From Deltaproteobacteria bacterium UBA5205 (GTDB taxonomy: Bacteria > Desulfobacterota > Syntrophorhabdia > Syntrophorhabdales > Syntrophorhabdaceae), in contig DHVP01000031.1 of assembly GCA_002412715.1 (NCBI GenBank), positions 25,704 to 89,703 of the forward strand: DNA of 64,000 nt, read 5' to 3'. Of this stretch, positions 50,576 through 59,020 are shown piece by piece. The first letter of the stretch is position 1, and the number at the start of each line of letters is the position of its first letter. A program made the translations under genes and the position numbers. Below the pieces are notes generated by a model. It did no database searches. It saw only the letters and a program-made list of their open reading frames with translations, and was not told where the DNA came from.

Positions 50576-50601
50576 AGCGCCCGCTTTTCCAGGCGGGCGC
50601 T
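50576..50601 (+). terminator. Hairpin terminator after porB
   Basis: A perfect 9-bp stem AGCGCCCGC/GCGGGCGCT around TTTTCCAG, with a weak T tract (CTCCTTAATTT). It ends the por operon. Confidence 0.7.
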
Positions 50602-50805
50602 CTCCTTAATTTCGAATAACGCCTCCACAAGGACATTTTTGTGACATATGTCATAGAAAAAGCATGTTTGTTCTGATATGTTAAAAAAAGTCCTTGAAAT
50701 ACAAAGTGGAAAGTATACAATATTATATTCGAATCCATTCCATGTCTGCGCGACAAAAGCTTAATTCGGGAACGATTTGAGCGATAAGGTATGAAGGATA
50801 GATAA

Positions 50806-51516
50806 ATGTCATTAGACCTTCAGAAAATTGGTAAGACTCTCCGAGAGAAGCGTGAAGAAAAAGGGCTTACGGTCATAAACATTTCTGACTCGCTCTGCCT
50901 CAGAAAATCGTTGGTGCAGGCGATAGAGGATGGGGACTGGCGTGTGCTCCCCCACGAAGTGTATGTGAGAGGCTACCTCAAGGAATACGCCCATCTTCTT
51001 GATATGAATGAAGATATTTTGGAACTAGCTCCGAAAGTTGAGGAAGTATTCATGGCCGAGGTTCCGGCAAAAAAAGAGGCCATTCAACAGTCCCGGCGCG
51101 TTGGAAGACGAGCCATATTTTACCCCCTCATATTCGTCTTGATAATCGCTTTTTTTGTCCTGAACCAGATATACAAGGAGCGTTCCGTTTCAAAATCTTC
51201 CCCGACGCAGGTTACTCAGCCGGCTTCTGTTAGCGTGAGAGCGTCCCAGAGCGAACAAGCCACCGCACTGCCGGAGTTCCCCGACGTCAAGAAACTTATG
51301 ATTACCTGCCACGAACGGACGTGGGTCAGTGTCGTCATCGACGGGAATGAGAAAAAGGAATTCATGCTTAATTCCGAAGATATCATTGTTCTCAACGCTA
51401 AGGAAAATTTCGATCTGCTCATCGGTAATGCGGGGGGCGTAAAACTGAACCTGAACGGCAAAGAAGTGGACCTGACCGGACAAAGCGGTGAGGTAAAACG
51501 CATCAAAGTATCGTGA
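50806..51516 (+). CDS. RodZ-like cytoskeletal membrane protein
   Basis: A 236-aa protein. Residues 1-75 are a helix-turn-helix domain of the RodZ type (IGKTLREKREEKGLTVINIS, LPHEVYVRGYLKEYA). One membrane helix is at about 104-125 (FYPLIFVLIIAFFVLNQIY), then a Ser/Thr-rich linker and a periplasmic DUF4115 domain (about 160-236; HERTWVSVVIDGNEKKEFML). RodZ links MreB to the cell-wall machinery. It is single-gene with its own leader. Confidence 0.88.
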   Translation: MSLDLQKIGKTLREKREEKGLTVINISDSLCLRKSLVQAIEDGDWRVLPHEVYVRGYLKEYAHLLDMNEDILELAPKVEEVFMAEVPAKKEAIQQSRRVGRRAIFYPLIFVLIIAFFVLNQIYKERSVSKSSPTQVTQPASVSVRASQSEQATALPEFPDVKKLMITCHERTWVSVVIDGNEKKEFMLNSEDIIVLNAKENFDLLIGNAGGVKLNLNGKEVDLTGQSGEVKRIKVS

Positions 51517-51542
51517 AATAAAGCCTGCCGAAGCTGCAGCCG

Positions 51543-52295
51543 TTACGAAGTCAACCGTTCCATCTCAGCGGCATCTATATCGAAATTAGCATACACCTTC
51601 TGAACGTCGTCGGAATCTTCGAGGGCTTCCATTAGTTTGAGCATGGTTTCCGCATTCTTGCCTTCGAGCTTGACATAGTTCTGAGGAACCATACTCAATT
51701 CTGCGACGATGTGGGGTATTTTGTCTTCTTCAAAAACTCTTTTAAGATTCTCAAAATTGGAGATATCGGTATAGACCTCGATCTCATCCCCTTCATCACT
51801 GATATCTTCTGCACCGGCCTCAAGCGCCAGTTCCATGATCTTGTCGCTGTCGACAACCTTCTTATCAAATGACATGAACCCTTTCTTGCCGAACAGCCAG
51901 GAGACGCAGCCGGCTTCTCCGAGATTGCCGTTCAGCCTTGAAAGAGAATGCCTTACTTCGGCGGCGGTACGCTTCTTGTTGTCGGTCAGGACTTCGATAA
52001 GGATGGCAACACCACCCGGTCCGTAACCTTCGTAGACATATTCTTCATATGCCACAGAGTCGCCGAGTGCCCCGGTCCCTTTCTTTATGGCCCGTTCGAT
52101 GTTGTCTTTCGGCATGTTCTCCGCTTTGGCACTGTCAACCGCGACGCGCAACCGCGAATTGGACTCAGGATCGCCTCCACCTATTCGCGCGGCCGTCGTT
52201 ATCTCTCTGATCAGTTTCGTGAAAATCTTTCCGCGCTTCGCATCGGCCGCGCCTTTTTTATGCTTAATGGAACTCCATTTGCTATGTCCTGACAT
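51543..52295 (-). CDS. YebC/PmpR family protein
   Basis: A 250-aa protein beginning with the invariant MSGHSKWSSIKHKKGAADAK and ending with the usual QKVYANFDID. YebC-family proteins were first described as transcriptional regulators and more recently linked to translation of proline-rich sequences. Convergent with rodZ, 26 bp apart; tRNA-Val lies directly upstream. Confidence 0.95.
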   Translation of the reverse strand: MSGHSKWSSIKHKKGAADAKRGKIFTKLIREITTAARIGGGDPESNSRLRVAVDSAKAENMPKDNIERAIKKGTGALGDSVAYEEYVYEGYGPGGVAILIEVLTDNKKRTAAEVRHSLSRLNGNLGEAGCVSWLFGKKGFMSFDKKVVDSDKIMELALEAGAEDISDEGDEIEVYTDISNFENLKRVFEEDKIPHIVAELSMVPQNYVKLEGKNAETMLKLMEALEDSDDVQKVYANFDIDAAEMERLTS

Positions 52296-52315
52296 TGTGC
52301 CCCCAACGGATCAAA

Positions 52316-52392
52316 TGGTGGGCGATATTGGATTCGAACCAACGACCTCTGGTATGTGAGACCAGCGCTCTAACCATCTGAGCTAATCGCCC
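52316..52392 (-). tRNA. tRNA-Val(CAC)
   Basis: A 77-nt cloverleaf on the minus strand with encoded CCA: acceptor GGGCGAT/ATCGCCC, D arm GCTC/GAGC, anticodon stem CTGGT/ACCAG around CTCACAT (anticodon CAC), and T arm GTTGG/CCAAT around TTCGAAT. Confidence 0.95.
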
Positions 52393-52492
52393 CTTGCGTG
52401 TTTCTTTTTATTACATTCTTGTGAAAAAGTCAACCCAAGACCGATAGGATTTCTATTCTAATTTGACGGCAGATTGTATATTATCTTACCAT

Positions 52493-53413
52493 ATGAAGCA
52501 CGTATTCGGTCCTGTCCCTTCAAGAAGACTCGGTTTTTCGCTTGGTGTTGACATCATACCGCCGAAATATTGCAGCTACGACTGTATCTACTGTCAAATA
52601 GGCAAGACCACTGACAAGGAGATACGACGGAGAAGCTTTTACGATCCGCAGATAGTCACCGGCCAGGTGATCGACACGGTTTCTACCGGGAAAACGATCG
52701 ATATAATTACTTTTTCAGGGTCCGGCGAACCAACGCTCAATTCAGATCTGGGTGCGATGATCAGGGAGTTGAAGAAAAGTGTCTCCATACCGGTTGCCGT
52801 CATCACGAACGGCTCACTTCTCTGGGATGAGGATGTCCGAAGAGACCTCGCGGAAGCCGATATCGTTCTGCCATCGCTCGACGCTGTCAGCGAGGATGTC
52901 TTTAAACGCATCAACAGGCCCCATCCCTCACTTAGTGTAGAAAAGATACTGGAAGGCTTGATGATCTTCCGGAAAGAATATTCGAAGAAGATCTGGCTTG
53001 AGATCATGCTTATCAGGAACGTCAATGACGACCGCGATGAATTGAAGAAGATGGCTCAGATCGTAGCCACCCTCAACGTGGACAAGATACAGCTGAACAC
53101 GGTCACCCGGCCTCCGAGCGAAGAAACCGCCGGCAGACTGGAAGAAAGCGAATTGACGACGATATGCGGACTTTTCGGTCCTGCCTGCGAGGTCATCTGC
53201 TCTTTTGATAAGACGACGGAAATGCCGGCCCAGGCGGAATGGACAAATATCATTGTGGAAACCTTGAGAAGGCGGCCCCTTACTCTCGATGATATGGTCA
53301 AGGTCACCGGCCTGTCTCATTTCCAGGCAAAAACCAGGCTGAAGGTGCTGGAGAAAGAAGGTGTCATCAGGAGCTATGTGCTCGGCGACGATCTTTTCTA
53401 CGTTATAGCCTGA
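52493..53413 (+). CDS. Radical SAM protein with C-terminal winged helix
   Basis: A 306-aa protein started at ATG 52493 (MKHVFGPVPSRRLGFSLGVD). The radical SAM cysteines are in CSYDCIYCQ (CxxxCxxC), preceded by the PSRRLG motif typical of COG0731-type Fe-S oxidoreductases. The barrel continues with ITFSGSGEPTLNSDL and LPSLDAVSEDVFKRINRP. Residues about 245-306 look like a winged helix (LTLDDMVKVTGLSHFQAKTR). It performs radical chemistry on an unknown substrate. Single gene. Confidence 0.88.
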   Translation: MKHVFGPVPSRRLGFSLGVDIIPPKYCSYDCIYCQIGKTTDKEIRRRSFYDPQIVTGQVIDTVSTGKTIDIITFSGSGEPTLNSDLGAMIRELKKSVSIPVAVITNGSLLWDEDVRRDLAEADIVLPSLDAVSEDVFKRINRPHPSLSVEKILEGLMIFRKEYSKKIWLEIMLIRNVNDDRDELKKMAQIVATLNVDKIQLNTVTRPPSEETAGRLEESELTTICGLFGPACEVICSFDKTTEMPAQAEWTNIIVETLRRRPLTLDDMVKVTGLSHFQAKTRLKVLEKEGVIRSYVLGDDLFYVIA

Positions 53414-53456
53414 CCTCCCTCGTGCCTTCCTGGTTCATACGAGCCATAGAATCATA

Positions 53457-53486
53457 TTGACAAAGGGACAATCCAACATTTACTAT
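53457..53486 (+). promoter_or_regulatory. Promoter of the IMP cyclohydrolase-purD transcript
   Basis: Perfect TTGACA (53457-53462) and TACTAT (53481-53486) with 18-bp spacing, about 85 bp before the first purine gene. Confidence 0.6.
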
Positions 53487-53572
53487 TAGACCTTAGAGAA
53501 CGGCAGACGGGTCTTTTTCCTCAATTTTTTAGCTGGATTATTCCTTGATTATATCGCTTAGAGGAGGGTGTT

Positions 53573-54157
53573 ATGAAAATAAAGCGTGCCGTGGTCAGTG
53601 TTTCAAGCAAGGTGGGTTTATCTGACCTGGCGTTGTTCCTCGCAAAAGCGGGCGTCGAAATACTGTCGACGGGAGGTACAAAGAAATACCTGGAAGGCAT
53701 CGGTGTGAATCCCATCGAAGTCAGCGCTTATACGGGGTTTCCGGAGATCATGGATGGCCGGGTGAAAACACTGCACCCGAAGGTCCACGGCGGGATCCTC
53801 AACATCAGGGACAACGAGGAACACCAGAAGGCGATGAAGACTCATGGGATCAGCCATATCGACATGATCGTCGTCAACCTCTACCCCTTCATTGAAGTTG
53901 TAAGCAAAGGGTGTACATTTGAAGATGCAATCGAGAATATAGATATCGGCGGCCCCTCCATGATCCGCGCGGCCGCAAAGAACTTCAAGTATGTTACCGT
54001 CGTGGTCGACCCGGAAGACTATGTAAAGGTCATCGAAAACATGAAGGCCAATGACGGGGCCACGACGGAGGAACTGAGATTCTACCTTGCTAAGAAGGTC
54101 TTTGCCCTGACAAGCGCCTATGACAGGGCAATCACCGATTATTTGTCGAAAATCTAA
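53573..54157 (+). CDS. purH: Standalone IMP cyclohydrolase (PurH N-terminal domain only)
   Basis: A 194-aa protein equal to the MGS-like cyclohydrolase half of bifunctional PurH: RAVVSVSSKVGLSDLALFLA, GVEILSTGGTKKYLEGIGV, TGFPEIMDGRVKTLHPKVHG, NIDIGGPSMIRAAAKNFKYV. It closes FAICAR to IMP. The stop codon comes right after the domain, and there is no second ORF with the AICAR formyltransferase domain, so that activity must be encoded elsewhere. SD GAGGAGG. PurD follows 20 bp downstream. Confidence 0.93.
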   Translation: MKIKRAVVSVSSKVGLSDLALFLAKAGVEILSTGGTKKYLEGIGVNPIEVSAYTGFPEIMDGRVKTLHPKVHGGILNIRDNEEHQKAMKTHGISHIDMIVVNLYPFIEVVSKGCTFEDAIENIDIGGPSMIRAAAKNFKYVTVVVDPEDYVKVIENMKANDGATTEELRFYLAKKVFALTSAYDRAITDYLSKI

Positions 54158-54177
54158 ATAAATCCCGGAGGTTGGTT

Positions 54178-55455
54178 GTGAACGTTCTTGTAATCGGATC
54201 CGGTGGAAGGGAACATGCTATTTGCTGGAAACTGTCCAGGTCAAATGATGTGGACCGGCTCTACTGCATTCCCGGAAATGGCGGAATCTCCGACGTAGCT
54301 GAATGCCACGATCTGAATGTGGCCGATACGGCAGGTCTCATCGATTTTGCAGAAAAGATGAAGGTCGATCTTGTTGTCGTCGGACCGGAAATACCGCTTG
54401 CCGCGGGTATTGTCGATGCCTTCGAAAAGAAAGGCATACCCATCTTCGGTCCCGTGGCGCGAGGCGCAGCCATAGAAGCGAGCAAGATATTCTCAAAAGA
54501 GCTTATGAAGGCGAGCGGTATCCCCACCGCGCCTTTTCAGGTCTTCGACGACCACGCAAAGGCCCTGAAATACATAGTCGAAAAGCAGGCGCCCTTTGTC
54601 ATTAAAGCGGACGGACTCTGTGCGGGGAAGGGTGCTTACGTCATTAAAGACGTTGCCGAGGGTGAATCGGTCCTGAAGGAGCTTATGGTAAACGGCATCT
54701 ACGGCGACGCCGGCAGAAAGGTGGTTATCGAGGACTTTCTGCCCGGCATCGAGGCCTCCTACCTGGCCTTTGCCGATGGCAAGACGATTCTTCCCATGCC
54801 GGCCTCTCAGGACCATAAACCTCTTTTGGACAACGATCTCGGGCCGAATACCGGCGGGATGGGGGCCTACACGCCCATTCCTTTCCTCAATGACGCTATG
54901 GAGGAAGAGATACGCCGTGATATCATGCTCAAAACGATAGCTGCCATGAGGGAAAAAGACATCCCGTACAAGGGAGTTCTTTACGGAGGCTTGATGCTCT
55001 CGGGGGGCAAACCCTATGTAATCGAATTCAATGCGCGTTTTGGCGACCCGGAAACACAGCCCATCATCTTTAAAATGGAAAGCGATCTTTTACCCGTCCT
55101 TACGGCCTGTGTCGAAGGAAAGCTTGCAGATATAAAAGAGGTAAGATGGAAAGAAGGAGTAAGTGTCTGCGTTGTCATCGCTTCGAGAGGCTATCCGGAA
55201 AAGCCAGAAAAAGGTAAAGTTATTCGTGGGTTGGGCAAACTAGCTGGCAGAGATGATGTCATGGTCTTTCACGCCGGGACGAAGAAAGTCGGCACTGAGT
55301 ACCATACCGAAGGCGGCCGGGTCCTTGGCGTTACGGCGATGGGCCGCAATTATGAAGAGGCAATCCGAAAAGCCTACGACGCTGTGAGTCTCATCGAATT
55401 CGATGGTATGTACTACCGTAAAGATATCGGAAAGAAGGCTTTGATAGCCCGATAA
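54178..55455 (+). CDS. purD: Phosphoribosylamine--glycine ligase (GAR synthetase)
   Basis: A 425-aa ATP-grasp enzyme that joins phosphoribosylamine to glycine. The GTG at 54178 is chosen because the SD CGGAGG is well spaced for it and it begins the standard MNVLVIGSGGREHAICWKL. Further blocks: VVVGPEIPLAAGIVDAFEKK, KADGLCAGKGAYVIKDV, GPNTGGMGAYTPIPFL and IEFNARFGDPETQPI. Normal length. Cotranscribed with the IMP cyclohydrolase gene and probably with the LeuB-like gene 29 bp downstream. Confidence 0.95.
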   Translation: MNVLVIGSGGREHAICWKLSRSNDVDRLYCIPGNGGISDVAECHDLNVADTAGLIDFAEKMKVDLVVVGPEIPLAAGIVDAFEKKGIPIFGPVARGAAIEASKIFSKELMKASGIPTAPFQVFDDHAKALKYIVEKQAPFVIKADGLCAGKGAYVIKDVAEGESVLKELMVNGIYGDAGRKVVIEDFLPGIEASYLAFADGKTILPMPASQDHKPLLDNDLGPNTGGMGAYTPIPFLNDAMEEEIRRDIMLKTIAAMREKDIPYKGVLYGGLMLSGGKPYVIEFNARFGDPETQPIIFKMESDLLPVLTACVEGKLADIKEVRWKEGVSVCVVIASRGYPEKPEKGKVIRGLGKLAGRDDVMVFHAGTKKVGTEYHTEGGRVLGVTAMGRNYEEAIRKAYDAVSLIEFDGMYYRKDIGKKALIAR

Positions 55456-55484
55456 GCACTTTAAATAAACAGCAGGAGGTTTCA

Positions 55485-56549
55485 ATGTCGAAGGAATTCA
55501 ATATCGGTGTCATACCAGGGGACGGTACCGGGCCTGAAGTCATAGCGGAAGGGATCAAGGTTCTTACGGCTGCTTCAAAGAAGTTTGGCTTCTCATTAAA
55601 ACTGACATACTACGACATCGGGGGAGAGCGGTATAAGAGGACGGGCGAGACCCTGCCTGACAGCATCCTGAGCGAGTTCAGGGAATTCGATGCCCTATAC
55701 CTGGGTGCAATCGGCCATCCGGACGTAAAGCCGGGCATCCTTGAGAAGGACATACTGCTGAGGACGCGCTTCGAACTCGACCAGTACATCAATCTCAGAC
55801 CAGTCAAGCTCTACGAGGGCGTCGAAACACCTTTGAAAGACAAGGGGCCGAAAGAAATAGATTTTGTCGTTGTAAGGGAAAACACCGAAGGTCTTTATAC
55901 GGGTTCCGGCGGTGTCCTCAAGAAAGGAACGAAGGACGAAGTTGCGGTGCAGGAATCGATCAATACCCGAAAAGGGGTCGAAAGGTGCCTGCGATTCGCC
56001 TTTGAGTATGCAAGGAAGCGAAACAGGGAGAAGAAACTTACTCTTTGCGGTAAAACAAACGTCCTTACCTTCGCATTCAATCTCTGGGAGCGGGCCTTCT
56101 ACGAAGTGGCAACGGAGTACACGGACATAAAGACGGACTACGCCCACGTCGACGCGACATGCATGTGGATGGTAAAGAATCCGGAATGGTTCGATGTAAT
56201 TGTAACAGATAACATGTTCGGCGACATAATCACCGACCTCGGGGCGATGATTCAGGGAGGCATGGGGGTCGCCTGCGGCGGAAACATCAATCCCGAAGGT
56301 GTCTCAATGTACGAGCCCATCGGCGGCTCTGCACCGAAATATACGGGAAAGAATGTGATAAACCCCATAGCGGCGATACTCGCCGGAGGGATGATGCTCG
56401 AGTTCCTGTCGCTGACGGACGCGTCGGCGTCAATAGAGAATGCCGCTCAAAGGGCGATAAAGAACGATCTGGCCTCAATGGAAGCCGGCAAAATGGGCAT
56501 GGGAACGAAGGAAGTCGGCGACCTTATAGCAAAATACGTCGCCGCGTAA
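55485..56549 (+). CDS. 3-Isopropylmalate dehydrogenase-like beta-decarboxylating dehydrogenase
   Basis: A 354-aa member of the isocitrate/isopropylmalate dehydrogenase family. It has IGVIPGDGTGPEVIAEGIKV, the substrate loop KDILLRTRFELDQYINLRPV, VVVRENTEGLYTGSGG and the metal-binding VIVTDNMFGDIITDLGAMIQ. The NAD-specificity region reads EPIGGSAPKYTGKNVINPIA. LeuB is the best guess; tartrate/malate dehydrogenase relatives are possible. No leuC or leuD is nearby. SD AGGAGG. Probably the third gene of the purine transcript. Confidence 0.85.
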   Translation: MSKEFNIGVIPGDGTGPEVIAEGIKVLTAASKKFGFSLKLTYYDIGGERYKRTGETLPDSILSEFREFDALYLGAIGHPDVKPGILEKDILLRTRFELDQYINLRPVKLYEGVETPLKDKGPKEIDFVVVRENTEGLYTGSGGVLKKGTKDEVAVQESINTRKGVERCLRFAFEYARKRNREKKLTLCGKTNVLTFAFNLWERAFYEVATEYTDIKTDYAHVDATCMWMVKNPEWFDVIVTDNMFGDIITDLGAMIQGGMGVACGGNINPEGVSMYEPIGGSAPKYTGKNVINPIAAILAGGMMLEFLSLTDASASIENAAQRAIKNDLASMEAGKMGMGTKEVGDLIAKYVAA

Positions 56550-56560
56550 CCATTCTTTAT

Positions 56561-56827
56561 TTATTGCGTGCTGTGTTCGGACACCCTGAGTTTTTTGCTC
56601 AGGGTGTTCCTGTTTATCCCAAGAAGCTTGGCAGCTTTGGATATATTGTTGCCGGATATCTTGAGGGCAGCCTGAATGAAAATATCCTCAACATGTGACA
56701 GAATCTTGGAGTATACCTCATCATCGTCATTTACCTTTGATAACAATATCTTTTCAGCTATATTGTCAAGTCGTAGATCAACAAGTGAGTATAAGTCTCT
56801 AATATCTTTATTCATATGGGTGGCCAT
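56561..56827 (-). CDS. Fis-like helix-turn-helix protein
   Basis: An 88-aa protein (84 aa if the second ATG at 56815 is used; neither has a good SD). The C-terminal half is the Fis/NtrC-type DNA-binding domain: FIQAALKISGNNISKAAKLL and GINRNTLSKKLR. The N-terminal part has no AAA domain. Such small proteins act as nucleoid-associated or promoter-specific regulators. It is convergent with the LeuB-like gene, separated by 11 bp. Confidence 0.78.
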   Translation of the reverse strand: MATHMNKDIRDLYSLVDLRLDNIAEKILLSKVNDDDEVYSKILSHVEDIFIQAALKISGNNISKAAKLLGINRNTLSKKLRVSEHSTQ

Positions 56828-57026
56828 CAGTTTGCAGGGAATCTATTACTATATTAGAGAAGAATTACGGTCTGGTGTCAACAACAATCATTGAAGAAAA
56901 TGAGGTTGTATCATCGAATCGATGGAACTCCCCGAAAAACAAGACAATACTGTTGTTCCCGCCTGAGGTCAGGTTTTCCGTGTATGCTGATAATGGATAT
57001 TATGTTAACTGTCAGCTGTGCAGATT

Positions 57027-57057
57027 GAGAGGGAGGATCCAGGCGGTCCTCCCTCTC
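57027..57057 (-). terminator. Long hairpin after pal
   Basis: GAGAGGGAGGA (57027-57037) pairs perfectly with TCCTCCCTCTC (57047-57057). No T run follows on the minus strand, so termination may be imperfect; placed 13 bp past the pal stop. The remaining 56828-57026 has nothing recognisable. Confidence 0.55.
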
Positions 57058-57070
57058 GTGAGCGTCCCGA

Positions 57071-57589
57071 TTATTGCATAGGCTGGAAGTGGACCCTTCT
57101 ATTTTTCGCCCAGGCCTCTTCGTTGTGTGCCGGATCCAGAGGTTTCTCCTTCCCGTAGCTAATCGTTTCAAGAAGCCTGCCGTCTGCGCCAAGGGTTACA
57201 AGGAAGTTCTTCGCGGAGTCGGCCCTTTTTTGACCGAGAACAAGGTTGTATTCCACCGTGCCTCTTTCATCGCAGTGACCCTCAACCCTGACCTTCTTGC
57301 CGCTGTTCTCCTGTGCCTTGAACCAGTTGAGGTTCTCTTTGAGGATCGCAGCATCGCCCTCTCTGATGTTGTACTTGTCGAAATCGAAATTGATATCCTT
57401 CAGCGACACCGCGACAACGGGCGGAGCCACAGGAACCACAGGTTTGGTTTCGGGCGGTGTAACGACTACGGGAGGTGGCGCAGGCGGCGGTGTTTCGCCC
57501 TTCATCTGCTGGTAGAAGCATCCGCAGCCTCCCAGGGACAGCGTCGTCACGGCGAGTATAAGAACCAAAATAAATGACTTTCTTTTCAT
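57071..57589 (-). CDS. pal: Peptidoglycan-associated lipoprotein (OmpA-like)
   Basis: A 172-aa lipoprotein with lipobox LGGC (Cys22), a Pro/Val-rich linker (PPPAPPPVVVTPP) and an OmpA C-terminal domain (about 65-172). INFDFDKYNIREGDAAIL, VRVEGHCDERGTVEYNLVLG and QKRADSAKNFLVTLG are the peptidoglycan-binding blocks. It anchors the outer membrane to the wall as part of the Tol-Pal system; no tol genes lie in the window. A single gene with a long hairpin downstream. Confidence 0.93.
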   Translation of the reverse strand: MKRKSFILVLILAVTTLSLGGCGCFYQQMKGETPPPAPPPVVVTPPETKPVVPVAPPVVAVSLKDINFDFDKYNIREGDAAILKENLNWFKAQENSGKKVRVEGHCDERGTVEYNLVLGQKRADSAKNFLVTLGADGRLLETISYGKEKPLDPAHNEEAWAKNRRVHFQPMQ

Positions 57590-58042
57590 GATCTACCCCT
57601 TTTGTTTGGATATTTTGTTGCCCCGTTATACTCCTCAACTCAAAGCCGCTATTTGTGGGTGCCCGACCAGCACCCCCATCATACCCGATCCTCCGAGCGA
57701 CACGATGTCAGAGGCGTGTTGAGACCCGTCGCAAAGTGTCTCAACTCCCGTCGATTCCGAACTCTGTAACGTCTTCATCCCCTGCGTAAGCTCAACCGGT
57801 CTTGCTGTATCCGCCATTCTCTATGAATACCATCGTGCGGCATACGTTTAACAACGAGCCGTTGGCGCCGGGCCCGTAAATCAATAATACAACAGACCCC
57901 TTTTCCTGTATGTCGCATAATCAACGATTATCTTGTAGCCTTTGAATACAAAGGCCTGTCGCACTTTTTGCGACAAGGATGGCGGGCTTATCCATCCTCC
58001 GAAAAATACCCTCATTTAATGACCACAACCGCTCTACTGGCA
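57590..58042. other. Intergenic region with inverted repeats
   Basis: 453 bp between pal and the kinase gene. It holds GTTGAGAC/GTCTCAAC (57718-57745), a TGTCGCA half-site at 57911, the perfect palindrome TGTCGCA-N5-TGCGACA at 57957-57975 and a hairpin AGGATGG/CCATCCT at 57976-57998. A 60-codon minus-strand frame is present but unsupported. Confidence 0.6.
57957..57975. promoter_or_regulatory. Palindromic operator-like site
   Basis: TGTCGCA-CTTTT-TGCGACA is a perfect 7-bp inverted repeat with 5-bp spacer. A related site (TGTCG-N10-CGACA, followed by the same AAGG..GGCGGG context) is at 58876-58895, on the other side of the kinase gene. Confidence 0.5.
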
Positions 58043-58660
58043 TTAGATTCCCGTAATACGGTCTGGCAGGGCCATTGATATTCTAGTTTTCGACTCTAAC
58101 CTTATAAGAGGCAAATATACATTTATCGCAGTGCCGCTTCCCGCCGTGCTCTCTACATCGATGCTTCCGCCGTGCAACTTGATGATATGATGAGCTATCG
58201 GGAGACCAAGGCCCCTGGCGTTACCTGTTTTGGTTGTAAAAAATGGCTCAAAGATCCTCTCCCTGATTTTCTCGTCAATGCCTTCGCCTGTATCGGCAAG
58301 AGCAATGAAAGCACATGGGCTGCCACAATCATCGTTACCGTCAGATACGGAACCGTTCAGGAAATTGACCCTGCTGGTTTCGATTGAGAATCTTCCCCCG
58401 TCGCGCATTGCATCCATTGAATTCTTTACAAGATTTATCAAGGCCCGGTGCACAAGGGCAATGTCGGCCATGATCCTGAGATCCAGTTCCGAGAGTATTA
58501 CCTTTGTGTCAATGTTACTGTCCATGTATCGGGGCAACACACTCTCCAGTGTTCTCACAACCTCATTGAGATCCCTCTCCTTGAATCTTAATGTCCTATG
58601 CATGTTGAATGCAGGAAGGGCCATGGTCTGGACTTGTCTTTCAAAACTCTCCACCATCAT
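58043..58660 (-). CDS. Orphan histidine-kinase ATPase domain protein
   Basis: A 205-aa protein that is the catalytic end of a sensor kinase: N box LINLVKNSMDAM, G1 box ALADTGEGID, F box FEPFFTTKTG, and G2 ARGLGLPIAHHIIKLHGG. The first 70 residues (FKERDLNEVVRTLESVLPRY) resemble the part just after the H box, but no phosphoacceptor H box or sensor domain precedes the start. The SD TGGAGG favours the start at 58660. It may be a truncated kinase or act as an ATPase on a partner. No response regulator is nearby. Confidence 0.72.
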   Translation of the reverse strand: MMVESFERQVQTMALPAFNMHRTLRFKERDLNEVVRTLESVLPRYMDSNIDTKVILSELDLRIMADIALVHRALINLVKNSMDAMRDGGRFSIETSRVNFLNGSVSDGNDDCGSPCAFIALADTGEGIDEKIRERIFEPFFTTKTGNARGLGLPIAHHIIKLHGGSIDVESTAGSGTAINVYLPLIRLESKTRISMALPDRITGI

Positions 58661-59020
58661 ATACCTCCATAGTCACTTCTACGCGATCTGCCATGCTGGA
58701 TTTGGCCCGATCCTGTTGATGGGACCTTGTGTTCCTGCCAATAAGAATCTTGCCCGGAGACATATTTTTCGCGTCTCGTGCATGGAATTGGTCACCTCTT
58801 TCATGGTACGGTAGACATTCTATTTTGTCTGTCGCAGAACAGACAATTATTCTGTAGCGGCTTGACACCCGTGCCTGTCGTCGTTTTATCCGACAAGGCG
58901 GGCGGGTTCCGACCGTTCTGCCAGAAAATTACCCCGTGGATGACACCATTCTATCGATGATTCCATCCCCCTGTCCGCCTCGAAAGGAATCGATAGACGC
59001 AAATCCAACCTTCACCCTTG
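58661..59020. other. Intergenic region with inverted repeats
   Basis: 360 bp without a supported gene. It carries TGTCTGT-CGCAGA-ACAGACA (58826-58845) and TGTCG-N10-CGACA (58876-58895). The rest shows nothing recognisable; a 75-codon minus-strand frame overlapping the kinase start has no recognisable motif. Confidence 0.55.

Noticed and set aside
57635..57817. A 60-codon minus-strand ORF between pal and the kinase
   Set aside because: No good SD, low-complexity composition, overlaps several inverted repeats; more likely structured non-coding sequence.
58641..58868. A 75-codon minus-strand ORF upstream of the orphan kinase as its missing H-box part
   Set aside because: Different frame, no H-box motif (no E-[LI]-x-N-P-L after His) and no SD; does not restore a full kinase.
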